Origin: Malus domestica
Taxonomy: Eukaryota; Streptophyta; Magnoliopsida; Rosales; Rosaceae
DNA length: 64,000 bases
NCBI RefSeq assembly: GCF_042453785.1
Contig: NC_091677.1
Location: 7,411,501-7,475,500 of the forward strand
Reading direction: 5' to 3'
The stretch's first letter is position 1. Every line of letters starts with the position of its first letter. The notes below the pieces were generated by a model. That model was given only the letters and a program-made list of their open reading frames with translations. It ran no database searches and was not told the DNA's origin. The position numbers and the translations under genes are program-made. Of the stretch, positions 48,731 through 59,203 are shown piece after piece.

Positions 48731-51698
48731 GGGGCGTTTGCTTGCCCTCACTAAGTGGTACTGGACTAGACTGGACTAACAATTAGTCCAATCCAGTGTT
48801 TGTTTTGTACTAGGATTATCTTTAATGAGACTAAGAGGGACTCGCACGGACAAACTCCTTCGCTAGGAGTTCTTGGCTAGACCCCCCGATACCCATGAGA
48901 TTGCTAAGACCTCGTCTACTCCGTCCTCATCATGCTCTTATCTCTCTTGCTCTCTATTCTCTTAAGCACCGACAACCACCATCACACCACAACTCGCCAA
49001 CTCCAGCGAGACCATACCACCAGCCCACCACCACTTTCTCCCTTTCTCCTCACCTTGAACCTAGAATTTTGAACCGAGGAAGATCCCGCTCTTACCGTTG
49101 TCTGTCCAACTCTAGTCGTCCTCCGATCCACCTCCAAGGAAGATCTCGCACTCACCGTCCTTGATTCAATAATGTCGAGAAGTTGTGTAGGTTAATTTAT
49201 TTCATTTCTTGTATTTTTTTTGTTCAATTTCAAACTCGTGATGCAACTCTAAAAATGGCAGCAAAGCCTTGACCCGTAGCTCTAACACCGTCCCCCTTTT
49301 CCAGCCTTACCAGCTTGTTAATCAGGTTTGTGTTAATGGGTTTGATAAAATTACGTTAATTTGGATTAATTTATTAATTTATGGTCAATTACTTGGCTTG
49401 ATTTGTGATTTTTGCTTTGTTTTTGCTACTTTGTTTCCTTGTCGTCACTTTTGAAAGAGGCTATGGTTTGATTTTGACCATAATCCATCACTAGCGCCTT
49501 ACTTTTCTAGAAGTGGATAACCCCAATTAAAGTTCTTAAATAAGTTACTTAGACCACAATATATCACTGGTCAATTGAAGGTCCTTGAATGAGTTATTTG
49601 AGTATTGTGCAATCATACTTGTTCAGGTTTTTGTCACGTGGAAACATCACAAATCTATGGTATCAATCTGCTTATTGTGTTAAACTTTAGGTCTTTATTT
49701 GTTTTCCTTGTATGAATGAATCTGAAAATTCTTTTGAATGTAGCCAAGATGGAATGTTTGGGGTTGTGATGTTGGTCTTCATATGTGGAGGAAATTAGTG
49801 TGTTTTGGCGTTTGGTCTTCAATGGTCAAGTATTTTGGGATCAATTTTGTGGAGTAACTCAGACCGTGAAGATTTTTGTTTGAAAAGAAAAATGATGAAT
49901 TACAGCACTACTCTTTCACATTCTTTTTTGTACAAGGAAAGCTATCTTAGCTATGAGTTTGGCTATTGTAGTTGATATGGTTCTGATAGCATGCCAAGCA
50001 TTCTTTGGATATGGGACATGTCACATACGCCATCTTGAACTCGTTGCTAACTTGGTGCAGAAATATCTTATTCGTGCAACAATTTAGGATCCTACGTGCG
50101 CTCGTCCTATTTTTTGCACAGGAAGTTCTCGTTTGTACATGTGGACTCCTGGTGTTGCCTACAGTGTGAGCATCCCGCCCTAGCCACAATTTAGCATACT
50201 TGATCTAAAATGGAATTGAGTTGGAAGTTGTCTCCTCTTAAAGGATAAAGAGTTGTTTTGTTGCGCCTTTGTTGTAGTTCTTGAATTGAGTAAATATAGC
50301 TCGGATGATTGAGGCAGTTAGTTATTTTCCAGAGTTAATGTAGTATTGGGATCTTTCATTTGTCCTAGTTGGAACATTCAACAGTTTGATTAAATTGGTG
50401 ACCTTTCCCTCTCTCATTTGTTTTTCCTTTCATTGGATTAGCACTAGTGCACATGGAATTGACTAACTGACTTGCTCCGTTGTGAGGGAAGACATTTTAA
50501 TTGCTTAGTTTAATATACAAATGGAATGCATAAATTGTTCATGATCTCTTCCTTTTGCATATTGTTACTAGTTTTATTCAAACTAGTTGGAGCAAGTCAA
50601 TTTACGTGTAGGAATCCAAATGTAGCAATGATCAATGCGCAGCTATCCATTTGTCATTGTGCCTCGCATCATTGTGGTCTTGGGATTGAATGCAATTTTC
50701 ACGGTATGGACTGAAATTGGCTTATACATACAAGAGCAATTCCAAGTAATTATTTCACAATTGAGTAAAAATTTGAACTTGTTAGACATCAATTTTCGTT
50801 CTACTCAAATACAAGTATTTACCAACACCTTTAACTTTAGAGTAAATTGTACAAATGGTCCCTCAACTTTAATCAAATTGGAGCAATGGTCCCTCAACTA
50901 AAAATCCATTACCATTGGTCCCTCAACTTATCAAAATGTGTAGCTATAGTCCTTTTCATCAATTTTGTCAAAATTTTGTCAAAATAAGCTATGTTGGAAT
51001 GACCATTTATATAATTAGGGTCCCTTAACTCATCAAAGTGTATAATTATGGTTCTTTTCGTCAACTATGTCAAAAAATTTGTCAAAACGAGTTATATTGG
51101 AAGGACCATTGCTACAATTAGGTTAAAGTTAAAGGACCATTTCTCCACTTGAATTAATGTTCAGGGACCAATGGTAATGGATTTTTAGTTGAGGGACCAT
51201 AGATGCACGTTTTGATAAGTTGAGGGACCAAAGGTAATGAATTTTTAGTTGAGGGACCATTGCTCCAATTTGATTAAAGTTGAGGGACCATTTGTACAAT
51301 TTACTCTTAACTTTAATCTACAACTTTAAACCAAAGGTGAATAATTAAGAAAAGCATCCTGAACCCTGTCGATTGTTGGGAGAACACTTTGTTATATTGA
51401 TGTTTGGAATAATGCTACTCTTTAATCATGTATTTTTTATTGAGTCTCACTCTCATCCAATATTATTAATTTTAATAATATCTTTAATAAAAAAAGAAAT
51501 TAAAATAGAACAATAATGTAGTCCTAGTCTGAGCAAACACCAAATTGATGATAGTATTGTTTTTATTATCCTGCTTTTTAGTCAGACACTGCACCAAACG
51601 CTTCACTAAGTTAGTCCAGCTTAGTCTAGTCTAAGCCAATCTAGCTTAGTCCCTGAAGCTAGTCCAGTCCGAGACAGTCCGGTGCAACAAACGCACCC
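48731..51698. mobile_element. Possible 3-kb TIR element of the same family as 28.8 kb
   Basis: Left end GGGGCGTTTGCTTGCCC and the reverse complement of the right end, GGGTGCGTTTGTTGCACC, resemble the termini of the 28,807-29,805 element, and both ends have the 'ggactagactggactaa' subterminal repeats. Right flank is TTA; left flank is TTAA, so the duplication is imperfect. The 3-kb body has no transposase and contains a separate Mutator-like MITE at 50,840. It may be one element with internal insertions or two partial elements. Confidence 0.45.
50840..51306. mobile_element. Mutator-like MITE, 467 bp, with perfect 9-bp duplication
   Basis: Ends GAGTAAATTGTACAAATGG and CCATTTGTACAATTTACTC are perfect inverted repeats; 'ggtccctcaactttaatcaa' and its reverse continue each arm for ~100 bp or more. 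TTAACTTTA lies on both sides (50,831-50,839 and 51,307-51,315). The motif 'ggtccctcaact' or its reverse recurs several times inside. Confidence 0.88.
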
Positions 51699-52442
51699 TT
51701 ACTGGTCTTTAAATTCTTGCTGCTCAAGAAACTTTTGCTCGCCACATCACGAGTTGTTTAAATTAACCTGTCGAGACTTCCACGGGCAATGTTGAAGCCC
51801 TCTCAAGAAATGCTCAAATCCCGTTGCGCTATTGAATTCCAAACGAAAATTTTAGATACTTGATAGTTTTTATTTATATTTTGAAAATTAATATAAATCA
51901 AACATATTAATTGTTGAATGTTCGTTGCCACTCAATACTACGGTCTAGTGATATTATTCTTCATTTGTAAATGAGAGGTATTAAGTTTGAATTTTGTTGA
52001 ATGTTCGTTTGAAAAAAAATTAATACATCCCACGCCCAACATCGACCCGTACGCTAATCAGAAATTGTCTCCGTAAAATCCCGAAACCACCCCTATCTGT
52101 TTCCCTCCCAAAGAGCAAAGCAAATGCCCCTCACGCCCTTTCCGTGGCAAAATGTCCGTACTCGAAGAAATGGAATCGCCCGAAACGCGAGTGATGAGAG
52201 AGAAAGAGGGGGGAGAGAGAGAGAGAGAGAGGATACGGAATCGAAAATGGACAAAAAGGTCGACAAACGGGGCAGGAGACGCAGCGTGGTCTGTGTACGG
52301 ACCCTGACCTCACCAGCCGCCTTACTGCATGATCGCCACTCCCCGGGCGCCACGTGTCCCTTCCCTACGCCTTCCTCGTAACGTCCCTCTGATCATATAT
52401 TCTCACATTCGCACAGGAACACTGTTGAGAGGAGAGAGAGAA
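51699..52442. promoter_or_regulatory. Upstream region of the bHLH gene, with G-box
   Basis: No gene. A perfect G-box CACGTG lies at 52,351-52,356, ninety bases before the start codon, and a GA-rich tract at 52,196-52,232. G-boxes bind bHLH and bZIP factors, so auto- or cross-regulation is conceivable; this is inference. Confidence 0.5.
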
Positions 52443-53675
52443 ATGGATGAGACTGAGACAGAGCTGCGGAGGGCAATTCGGTCATTGTCGGGCAGAGCTG
52501 ACGGAGGTGGAGAGAAGGCCACTGCTTGTGTCACTACTGGTTGGGATGAGGAGGAGGCCACCTTCAACGCCATCATGTCCTCCGGTATCACCTTCCAGTC
52601 CTTCCTCCCCACCACCACCTCCGCCCCTCACCACCTCCAAAGCCCAATGCTGCCGTCACCCCCGTCTCTGAAACCCCTACCCTACTCCGATTTCGCTCAA
52701 GACACATTCACCAATGTTAGCCCCGCCACCGCCGCCGCCTTGGACTACTCCCAAGTCCTGAGGTTGGCTAAACACGAACCAATTTCCAACTACCAAGACT
52801 ACTTCCCAACCCCAACATTTTACGATTACCCACCTGATCTCAATTTGCTGCCCACCACCCATTTCTCTCCTCCTCCGCCGCGTCATCTCCAGCACCACGA
52901 CAATGAATCCAACGACTACTCCTCCATCTTCCAGCACTTGCCAGATCTCCTTCCGCTCGACCCATCTAACTATTTCCCATGTTCTTCATCTTCCTCATCA
53001 CCCTACAAACGCCCCCGATTCGTCGGCTCTCATCACTTCTGCTACCCGTCAGCTTCTTTCGCCGCCGCCGTCGCCACCCAACATTTCCATCCTCATCCTC
53101 CTCTACCCCATTTCAACAACGCCCCTCTGTTCCCACCTCTTAACAACTATGGCTTCCGAACCTCCTCTGCTTCTCAATCTTCATCACACGCCAACGCTCC
53201 TACTCCCCCTCCTCCTCCGGCGCCGCAGGTTAAAACTAAGAGAAGGATTACAACCCCATCCCCGTCCCTACCCGGCAGTGCTCTCGCTCGCGAGCGGAGG
53301 CAGAGGCTGAGCGACAAGACTCGCTGCCTGCAGAAGCTCCTACCCTGGGACAAGAAAATGGACTCCGCCACCACTTACGGAGAGGCCTACAAGTACATCC
53401 AGTTCCTCCAGGCTCAGCTCTCCGCGCTCCAAACCATGCCCGTCCTTACTCCGCCCACCACTTCCTTTGCTACCAGTAGCGTCAGCGGCAAGCTGGAGAG
53501 GCTGAGCCGCAACCAGCTTCTGCAGGTTCTGCTCAACTCCCCTTCTGCTCAGACCGTCATGTACTCCCGCGGCTGCTGTGTGTTTTCGGTGGAGCAGTTG
53601 GATCAAATCAGCCGCCGATTCAGCCACAAAATGGGGTCCTCCACCGCCTCCAAATCATCTCCACCGTCCCCATAG
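52443..53675 (+). CDS. bHLH transcription factor, bHLH117-like
   Basis: Intronless, 410 residues from ATG 52,443 (MDETETELRRAIRSLSGRAD). The first two thirds are low-complexity, rich in Pro, Ser and His, with GC-rich codons unlike the flanking DNA. The bHLH domain is at about residues 278-330: ALARERRQRLSDKTRCLQKL, then LLPWDKKMDSATTYGEAYKY and YIQFLQAQLSALQ. This helix-loop-helix and its leucine-rich end match the Arabidopsis bHLH117 (At3g22100) group. The basic region lacks the usual His-Glu-Arg E-box-reading residues at their canonical spacing, as in related plant groups, so DNA specificity is uncertain. A C-terminal segment (LLQVLLNSPSAQTVMYSRGC) may fold as a short conserved tail. A start at the upstream frame (52,329) is possible but is less supported. 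Nuclear regulator, target genes unknown. Confidence 0.9.
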   Translation: MDETETELRRAIRSLSGRADGGGEKATACVTTGWDEEEATFNAIMSSGITFQSFLPTTTSAPHHLQSPMLPSPPSLKPLPYSDFAQDTFTNVSPATAAALDYSQVLRLAKHEPISNYQDYFPTPTFYDYPPDLNLLPTTHFSPPPPRHLQHHDNESNDYSSIFQHLPDLLPLDPSNYFPCSSSSSSPYKRPRFVGSHHFCYPSASFAAAVATQHFHPHPPLPHFNNAPLFPPLNNYGFRTSSASQSSSHANAPTPPPPPAPQVKTKRRITTPSPSLPGSALARERRQRLSDKTRCLQKLLPWDKKMDSATTYGEAYKYIQFLQAQLSALQTMPVLTPPTTSFATSSVSGKLERLSRNQLLQVLLNSPSAQTVMYSRGCCVFSVEQLDQISRRFSHKMGSSTASKSSPPSP

Positions 53676-54320
53676 CTCCATTGATTATCATTCTCTCCTA
53701 CTAAGTAAAACCAACTCCACTAATCATGGTTACTGCTGCTTAATATTGGGTTATCTGCGTCTAATCGCCTTGATTTCTAAAGTTGGTCTCTTTTTTTTTT
53801 AATTTAGTCTGATTTGTCTCTAACCTTTTTTGATGAAATTAGTCAGAGTTTTGGTCAGTGAGTGATCCTTTTGGAACAGAGTGCTGGTTGGAATTAAGGC
53901 CATTATAATATTAGGAGAGAAAGTGACAGTTAACCATAGCTATAGTCTATATCTAGGGACAGGGGAAACAGAGAACACCAATGAAAAAAGTACTTTAATA
54001 TTGTAATTTGGAAAATTTACGGTTTGGAAGAAGAACCAAATGCTTTATTTTCTTGCTATTAAGTGGTCGCACAATTCCAATCATGTGACGCCGCTACCGA
54101 AGATTTTCTCATCTAATAATCATGTCCTAGCCATTTAGTACTATAGTTTAGTAATATTTTTTTTTTATTTGTATATGAGAGGTATTATGATCGATTCTCT
54201 ATAAAGGCAAATTTGAACAACATTATTACTAGCCCATTGTGAGGCTTAGCCTACTCCCTTAAGCCTTTAATACAATGGCGGAGCTAAGAATTTACAACGA
54301 TGGAGGTCAAAAAATAGCTT
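53676..54320. other. 3' flank of the bHLH gene, no further gene
   Basis: Probable 3' UTR to about 54,060, then AT-rich sequence. Nothing else recognised. Confidence 0.45.
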
Positions 54321-54590
54321 TCAAAATTGATCATACTTCCATTTATAATTGTCCACGACATGTTTCATATTTTGGAAATGTTGTATCACACCATCATTAT
54401 CAATAGAATCAAATATATCATTCTCAATGTATACGACCAAACTATCACTCAACCATTCATCACTCACGCTTGTATCACCAAAAAACTCTTTCAACGGAAG
54501 TGTCGCAACGGGTAAAGTTATTGCTAATTTCACTAGCAAGTACACCAAGGGGTACTGTCTAGACTTGACATTTGTGTCGTGTTTTTCATG
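54321..54590 (-). pseudogene. hAT transposase C-terminal fragment
   Basis: Minus-strand frame contains LLVKLAITLPVAT followed, after a damaged stretch, by DEWLSDSLVVYIENDIFDSI and IQHFQNMK. This is the hAT dimerisation region as found in the ZMYM1-like group of plant hAT proteins. The conserved middle of that region is replaced by unrelated residues, and the rest of the transposase is missing. Upstream of it (54,590-54,728) the frame runs into repeat sequence ('cgtgtcgtttttgtgac'). Confidence 0.65.
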
Positions 54591-54889
54591 TTCGTGTCGT
54601 TTTTGTGACATATCTGATATTTTAACGAGTCGTGTTGTGTGACACTCATTAAAGTAAGCAGGTAATATAGCCCGAGCCGAAATCGACCTGTTAATATTAT
54701 CAAGTAATATGACCCAACCCGTTACCAATTAAAGAAAATATATTTTAAATCAATAAATAATGAAAATGAAAAATATAATTTGACAAACAAAAATGGAAAA
54801 CATAATACTAAATTAGTATATGCATATTATATTGTCACATATATATTACTTCAAAACATAAAAAAATATATATTTGTCTTTCAAGTATT

Positions 54890-54980
54890 TGACACACCCC
54901 GACCTAAATCAGGGCATGCTGGCCGTTACGTAAGAGTGACGTAACCAAGTGCACAATGCGGAAGCAAAATTGATATAAAT
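54890..54980 (-). mobile_element. End of a Gypsy-type LTR, interrupted by the complex at 54,981
   Basis: TGACACACCCCGACC is a typical plant Gypsy LTR terminus. The sequence resumes as LTR-like DNA after the inserted complex (63,645 onward), and the two flanks share TAAA(T/G), a near-match to a 5-bp duplication. Confidence 0.5.
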
Positions 54981-55391
54981 TGTTGATGCACAAAACTGGA
55001 GGTCTTGGAACAACATAAATCCGACCGTGAATTTGCAAGAAAGTAAATGACACAAGATGTATCGTGGTTTACCCCAATGTTTGGGCTACGTCCACACTGA
55101 TATTGATTGTATTTCTCTGTATGAATGTATGGATTACAAGCGTGAGGGGGAGTCCCCCAGAGAAAGAGAGGGTTTGAGAGAGTTTCTCTGTGAGGATGAG
55201 AGCTTTGAATATGAGAGCCTCTGTTTGGGGATGTGAGGCTTAAGGATTGTGAGGGTGAGGAGTCCCTTTTATAGACTAAGGGCTCTTCACTTATTACATA
55301 TTTGCCCCTTCATTTATTACATAATTATATTTGAGTCCCCAGAGTATTTATATGAGGTCTAAATACAGAGGCCCTAAGTATGGTACAAACA
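54981..55391 (-). mobile_element. LTR L1 of the TGTTGATGCACAAA family
   Basis: 411 bp, TGTTGATGCACAAAACTGG to GGTACAAACA. Followed by 'gtaatcccctaag', which on the minus strand reads as the purine tract before a 3' LTR. Very similar, in reverse orientation, to 63,287-63,644. Confidence 0.8.
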
Positions 55392-55637
55392 GTAATCCCC
55401 TAAGTTTTCAGTCAAAAGAATCTTTTGGCTGGATACTTGAAATTCAGTCCATGTGTAGGCCGAAGTAACTAGATGTCGTCTAGAACTAATACTCGATATG
55501 AGGCGATGCTCAATCTGAAATGATGCTCAACTAGAAGTAGCACATGTTGCGAGGCTGCTCGGTTTGTGGCTTATGTTGCCTTAGTTGGCTCGGCTTGTGG
55601 CGTTGAAGGTGAGGGAGTCTCTTTTATAGAATAAGGG

Positions 55638-56006
55638 TGTTGATGCACAAAACTGGATGTCTTGGGACAACGTAAATCCGACCATGAATCTGCAGAAATG
55701 TAAATAACACAAGATGTATCGTGGTTCACCCCAAGGTTCGGGCTACGTCCACACTGATTGTATTATATTTCTCTGTGGAAGAGGGAGAGAGAGCTTAGAG
55801 CTTAGGGGATGTGATGAGGCTTTGAGAGGGGGTCTCTGAGAGTGAGAGTGAGGCCTCCCCTAATTGTGAGGGTGAGGGGTCCTTTTATAGAATAAGGACT
55901 CCTCACTTATTACATATTTGCCCATTCCTTTATCCCATAATTACATTTAAGTCCCCTGAGTATTTGTACGAGATCTAAATACGAGGCCCTAAATATGGTA
56001 TAAACA
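55638..56006 (-). mobile_element. 3' LTR of the young element
   Basis: 369 bp, TG...CA. Differs from the other LTR near 55,684 (a/g), in the 'ggcctcccct' stretch and in 'tgcccattcc'. Confidence 0.9.
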
Positions 56007-56445
56007 GTAGTCCCCCAAGTCTTCAGTCAAGAGAGTCTTTTGGCTGGAGACTTGAAATTCAGTCCATGTGTGGGCCGAAGTAACTAGATGTCGTCTAGAA
56101 CTAATGCTTGATATGAGGCGGTGCCCAATCTGAAATGATGCTCAACTAGAAGTAGCACATGCTGCGAGGCCGCTTTGCTTGTAGCTTGTGTTGCCTTGGT
56201 TGGCTCGGCTTGTGGCGCTTGAAGGTGAGGGAGTCCCTTTTGTAGAATAAGGGCTTGCTCATTAATACATAAATAATGGGCTAGGTTCCCCAAGTATTTT
56301 TCATGAGGCCCAATTGAGGCCCAATATATGGTACATAATGTAGTCCCCCAAGTCTTCGGTCAATAGAGTCTGTTGGCTGGAGACTTCAAATTGAATCCAT
56401 GTATGGGCCGAAGTGGCGGTTGTTCGGGGGCGGTATTTGTATACC

Positions 56446-56860
56446 CTGCACTGAAGCTTTGTAAGTGAAGCTTTGCAAGTGAAGCTTTGAAGCTAGAGCT
56501 CTGTAAATGAAGCATTTAAAGCTAGAGCTTTTGTAAATGAAGCTTTTGAATCTAGAGCTCTGTAAATGAAGTCTTGGAAACTAGAGCTCTGTAAATGAAG
56601 TCTTTGAAGCTAGAGCTCTTGTGAATGAAGCTTTTGAAGCTAGAGCTCTGTAAATGAAGTCTTTGAAGCTGATTGACATGAGTGATGCTCATGAATGTTT
56701 ATGTTGATTGACATGAGTGATGCTCATGGATGTTAACATGAGTGATGCTCATGAATGTTAACATGAGTGATGCTCATGAATGTTTATGTATGATTGATAT
56801 GAGGGATGCTCATGAATGTTTATATATGAATGACATGAGTAATGCTCATGTATGATTTGG
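56446..56860. repeat. Tandem arrays in the young element
   Basis: Two arrays: 'gaagctagagctctgtaaat' type units of ~30-35 bp (56,446-56,668), then 'gacatgagtgatgctcatgaatg' type units of ~28-40 bp (56,672-56,860). The same two arrays in the same order occur in the outer element at 59,715-60,085. Confidence 0.85.
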
Positions 56861-56951
56861 AGTACTAGGCGTACTTTTGATGACCTGGTTGGTGCTATTT
56901 CAGGCCTATGAGCCTTTGCCCTCCACAACATGTCAGCCCATTTGTTTTGGG

Positions 56952-56952
<1 letters not shown>

Positions 56953-56989
<37 letters not shown>

Positions 56990-56998
56990 ACCCTCTGA
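56953..56998. repeat. Uninterrupted poly-T run of 46 bases
   Basis: On the element's own (minus) strand it is poly-A. The corresponding site in the outer element (about 60,445-60,470) has only a short interrupted T-rich stretch. Confidence 0.9.
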
Positions 56999-57559
56999 TG
57001 GGGTTTATATATATTACCCTCTGATGGGGTCTATACAGATGTCTCCGAAAGATAATAAAAATAAATTACATCATTCATAAATATTGTTGTAGAAGGTGGG
57101 TATGGCAGATGGTTGGATAATGGGATAGTATCTGCACAATTGAAAGTTGGGTAGTGGAATGGCAGATGGCTGCAGAAGCTTTTTCTTTTACTTTTTCTTT
57201 TCCTTTCTGCATGATCCATGAGTCTCCCGCAATTATCCCTGGTCTTCCGCAATTATATCTGTCCACCCATGTTTTATGGCCTTTGGAGACCATCTGAGTT
57301 TAAGTTTTTAATTGCCATTGCTTTCATTGCTTTTCTCTAGAATGACAATTGCTAGGATAGACACCACCCATTTGCCTTTGTTTATCTCTCCACTCCTTCT
57401 CTGTCCACCCATGTTGCTTTGTAAGGTATCTTTGCTTGTAAACCCACTTGCTTTTCTTGGACAGCCTGGTCGTGCCCATCCATTCTCGCTCCTCATTTTT
57501 CTTTTCTGTAAAGGAAAAGAGACTTTGTGAAACAAAAGCAAAAGAAAAGAGAGAACTTT

Positions 57560-57760
57560 TCTGGTAACTGCTGTTGCTTTTGGCGCTGCAGCTGATGGCG
57601 CGGAGGAAGATGACAGGCTAGGAACAAGAAGAGGGTCGTCCTCTTCTAGGGCACCAAAGGCGGCGCTTGTGGCTTCAGCGACGGCCGGAGAATCGAGCGG
57701 TGAGTCATCTTCTTGCTCCTCGAATGCCGCTTCGAATGGGTCCTTGGATTGCTGCTTCAT
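57560..57760 (-). pseudogene. Captured gene fragment, probably TAF11 N-terminus
   Basis: Starts MKQQSKDPFEAAFEEQEDDS and goes on for ~65 acidic, Ser/Ala-rich residues before turning into unrelated sequence. The opening matches, from memory, the N-terminus of plant TFIID subunit TAF11; the histone-fold part is absent. The ~35 codons just upstream (TPTAAATAPSTFAWLAICEK) are also open and coding-like, either leader sequence or another fragment. Confidence 0.5.
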
Positions 57761-57869
57761 TGTCGATCTCTCTGGAATTTGGGAACTTTCGTCTGACGAG
57801 ACATTCTTCTCACAGATAGCGAGCCAAGCAAAGGTGGATGGCGCTGTCGCAGCAGCAGTTGGCGTTGTT

Positions 57870-58921
57870 CTTGTTCTTCAGCTGAGTACTGACATCCCCC
57901 AAATATAGATCACCCTTCCTGATTCCGATCGAACTGATTGAAACTCCGGTGGAAGTGTAAGTGGTGACAGTGAACTTATGGTTGCTCTGGTAATCGTTGT
58001 AAAGAAGATCTCTGGCTTTCTTGCCGATATCGGGGTAGAGTCAAAGATCGCGATGGACCCATCACCTGATTTTTCGACCTCTAATGACAGCTTCATCTTC
58101 CTCGCCATCAAATTCAGAAACTCGGAGAAATCGATTGTGCCATTCTGATCAGCATCAACTTCACTGATAATGTCCTGCAATTCAGCCTCAGTGGGATTCT
58201 GTCCCAAAGATCTCATCACAGTCCCCAACTCTTTGGTAGTGACGCAACCATCGCCATCTTTGTCAAAGAGGCAAAAAGCTTCCTTGAACCCGGCGATCTG
58301 CTCCTCTGTTAGTTGCTCCGACTTTTGGTCTCTGCTCTGAAGATTTTGGCCAAACGTGGATTGCAACTTGATCTCGTTCTCTCTTCTCATGTGCTGATTG
58401 AATGGGTGTGATTGTAACTGACAAATAATGGTAGAGAGAACCCTACAGAAGTTGGTGTGGCGGTTCAGGGCTTCCTCTGTGGAGATGAGCTTATTTGATC
58501 GCACCAATTCGTTTTTCACCGCCTTGACGCAGAGTCTGCAAATCCAACGGCCCTGGTAGCAGTCCCGGACGCAGGAGATATATGTTGGGGTGTAATCCTC
58601 TGTGAACCCGTAGGAGTGGCATTTTACGCACTGGACTTCGACTGGTGGAGGAGCTGGGGATGGTTTAGATGAGGTTTGGTGGTGGGAGTCTGTGCCTCTC
58701 TGTAATTGGGATTTTGGAAGAAACTCTGTTTTCTGTAAATTTTGGGTTTTTGCAGATTCACGGCGGAGGTGAAAAATTGAGAGAGAACCGACATAACTTT
58801 TCGTGTCGATTCCCACAGACGGCGCCAAATGTTGATGCACAAAACTGGATGTCTTGGGACAACGTAAATCCGACCGTGAATCTGCAGAAATGTAAATAAC
58901 ACAAGATGTATCGTGGTTCAC
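57870..58921 (-). pseudogene. Chimeric ORF: DUF1677 fragment + calmodulin N-lobe + VDAC fragment
   Basis: A 347-codon open frame begins inside the 5' LTR (58,921). Residues ~95-160 are a DUF1677-type cysteine motif ([37 protein letters not shown]). Residues ~202-277 are the calmodulin N-lobe with two complete EF-hand loops ([24 protein letters not shown]), ending at LMARKMK; the second lobe is missing. From about 58,051 the DNA is the start of a mitochondrial outer-membrane porin ([33 protein letters not shown]), but in another frame, so the chimera reads it as nonsense. The pieces come from three unrelated gene families and have no business together except through capture. The calmodulin and DUF1677 parts remain in one frame, so a fusion product is possible. 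Confidence 0.85.
58812..58829 (-). promoter_or_regulatory. Primer-binding site of the young element
   Basis: TTTGGCGCCGTCTGTGGG on the minus strand, immediately after the 5' LTR. TGGCGCCG matches the 3' end of plant tRNA-Asp; the next bases match less well. Confidence 0.75.
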
Positions 58922-59198
58922 CCCAAGGTTCGGGCTACGTCCACACTGATTGTATTATATTTCTCTGTGGAAGAGGGAGAGAGAGCTTAGAGCTTAGGGG
59001 ATGTGATGAGGCTTTGAGAGGGGGTCTCTGAGAGTGAGAGTGAGGCCTCTCCTAATTGTGAGGGTGAGGGGTCCTTTTATAGAATAAGGACTCCTCACTT
59101 ATTACATATTTGCCCCTTCCTTTATCCCATAATTACATTTAAGTCCCCTGAGTATTTGTACGAGATCTAAATACGAGGCCCTAAATATGGTATAAACA
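58830..59198 (-). mobile_element. 5' LTR of the young element
   Basis: 369 bp. On the minus strand it starts TGTTTATACCATATTTAGGG and ends GTGCATCAACA. It would hold the promoter that drives the gene-fragment chimera. Confidence 0.9.
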
Positions 59199-59203
59199 AA
59201 GGG

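Larger units (their letters stand above)
55638..59198 (-). mobile_element. Young non-autonomous LTR retrotransposon carrying chimeric gene fragments
   Basis: Two LTRs of exactly 369 bp (55,638-56,006 and 58,830-59,198) differ at three positions by my count. AAGGG lies on both sides (55,633-55,637 and 59,199-59,203), a perfect 5-bp target duplication, inside 'ttttatagaataagggctt' of the outer element. On the minus strand TGGCGCCGTCTGTGGGAA directly follows the right LTR (primer-binding site, tRNA-Asp-like), and GACTTGGGGGACTAC precedes the left LTR (purine tract). The 2.8-kb interior has no gag, protease, reverse transcriptase or integrase. It holds, in sense orientation, fragments of DUF1677, calmodulin, VDAC and probably TAF11 genes, then tandem arrays. 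Confidence 0.92.

Noticed and set aside
58091-58336. A calmodulin gene at 58 kb
   Set aside because: Only the N-lobe with two EF-hands is present, fused to foreign sequence on both sides and enclosed by LTRs; it is a captured fragment, not a host gene.
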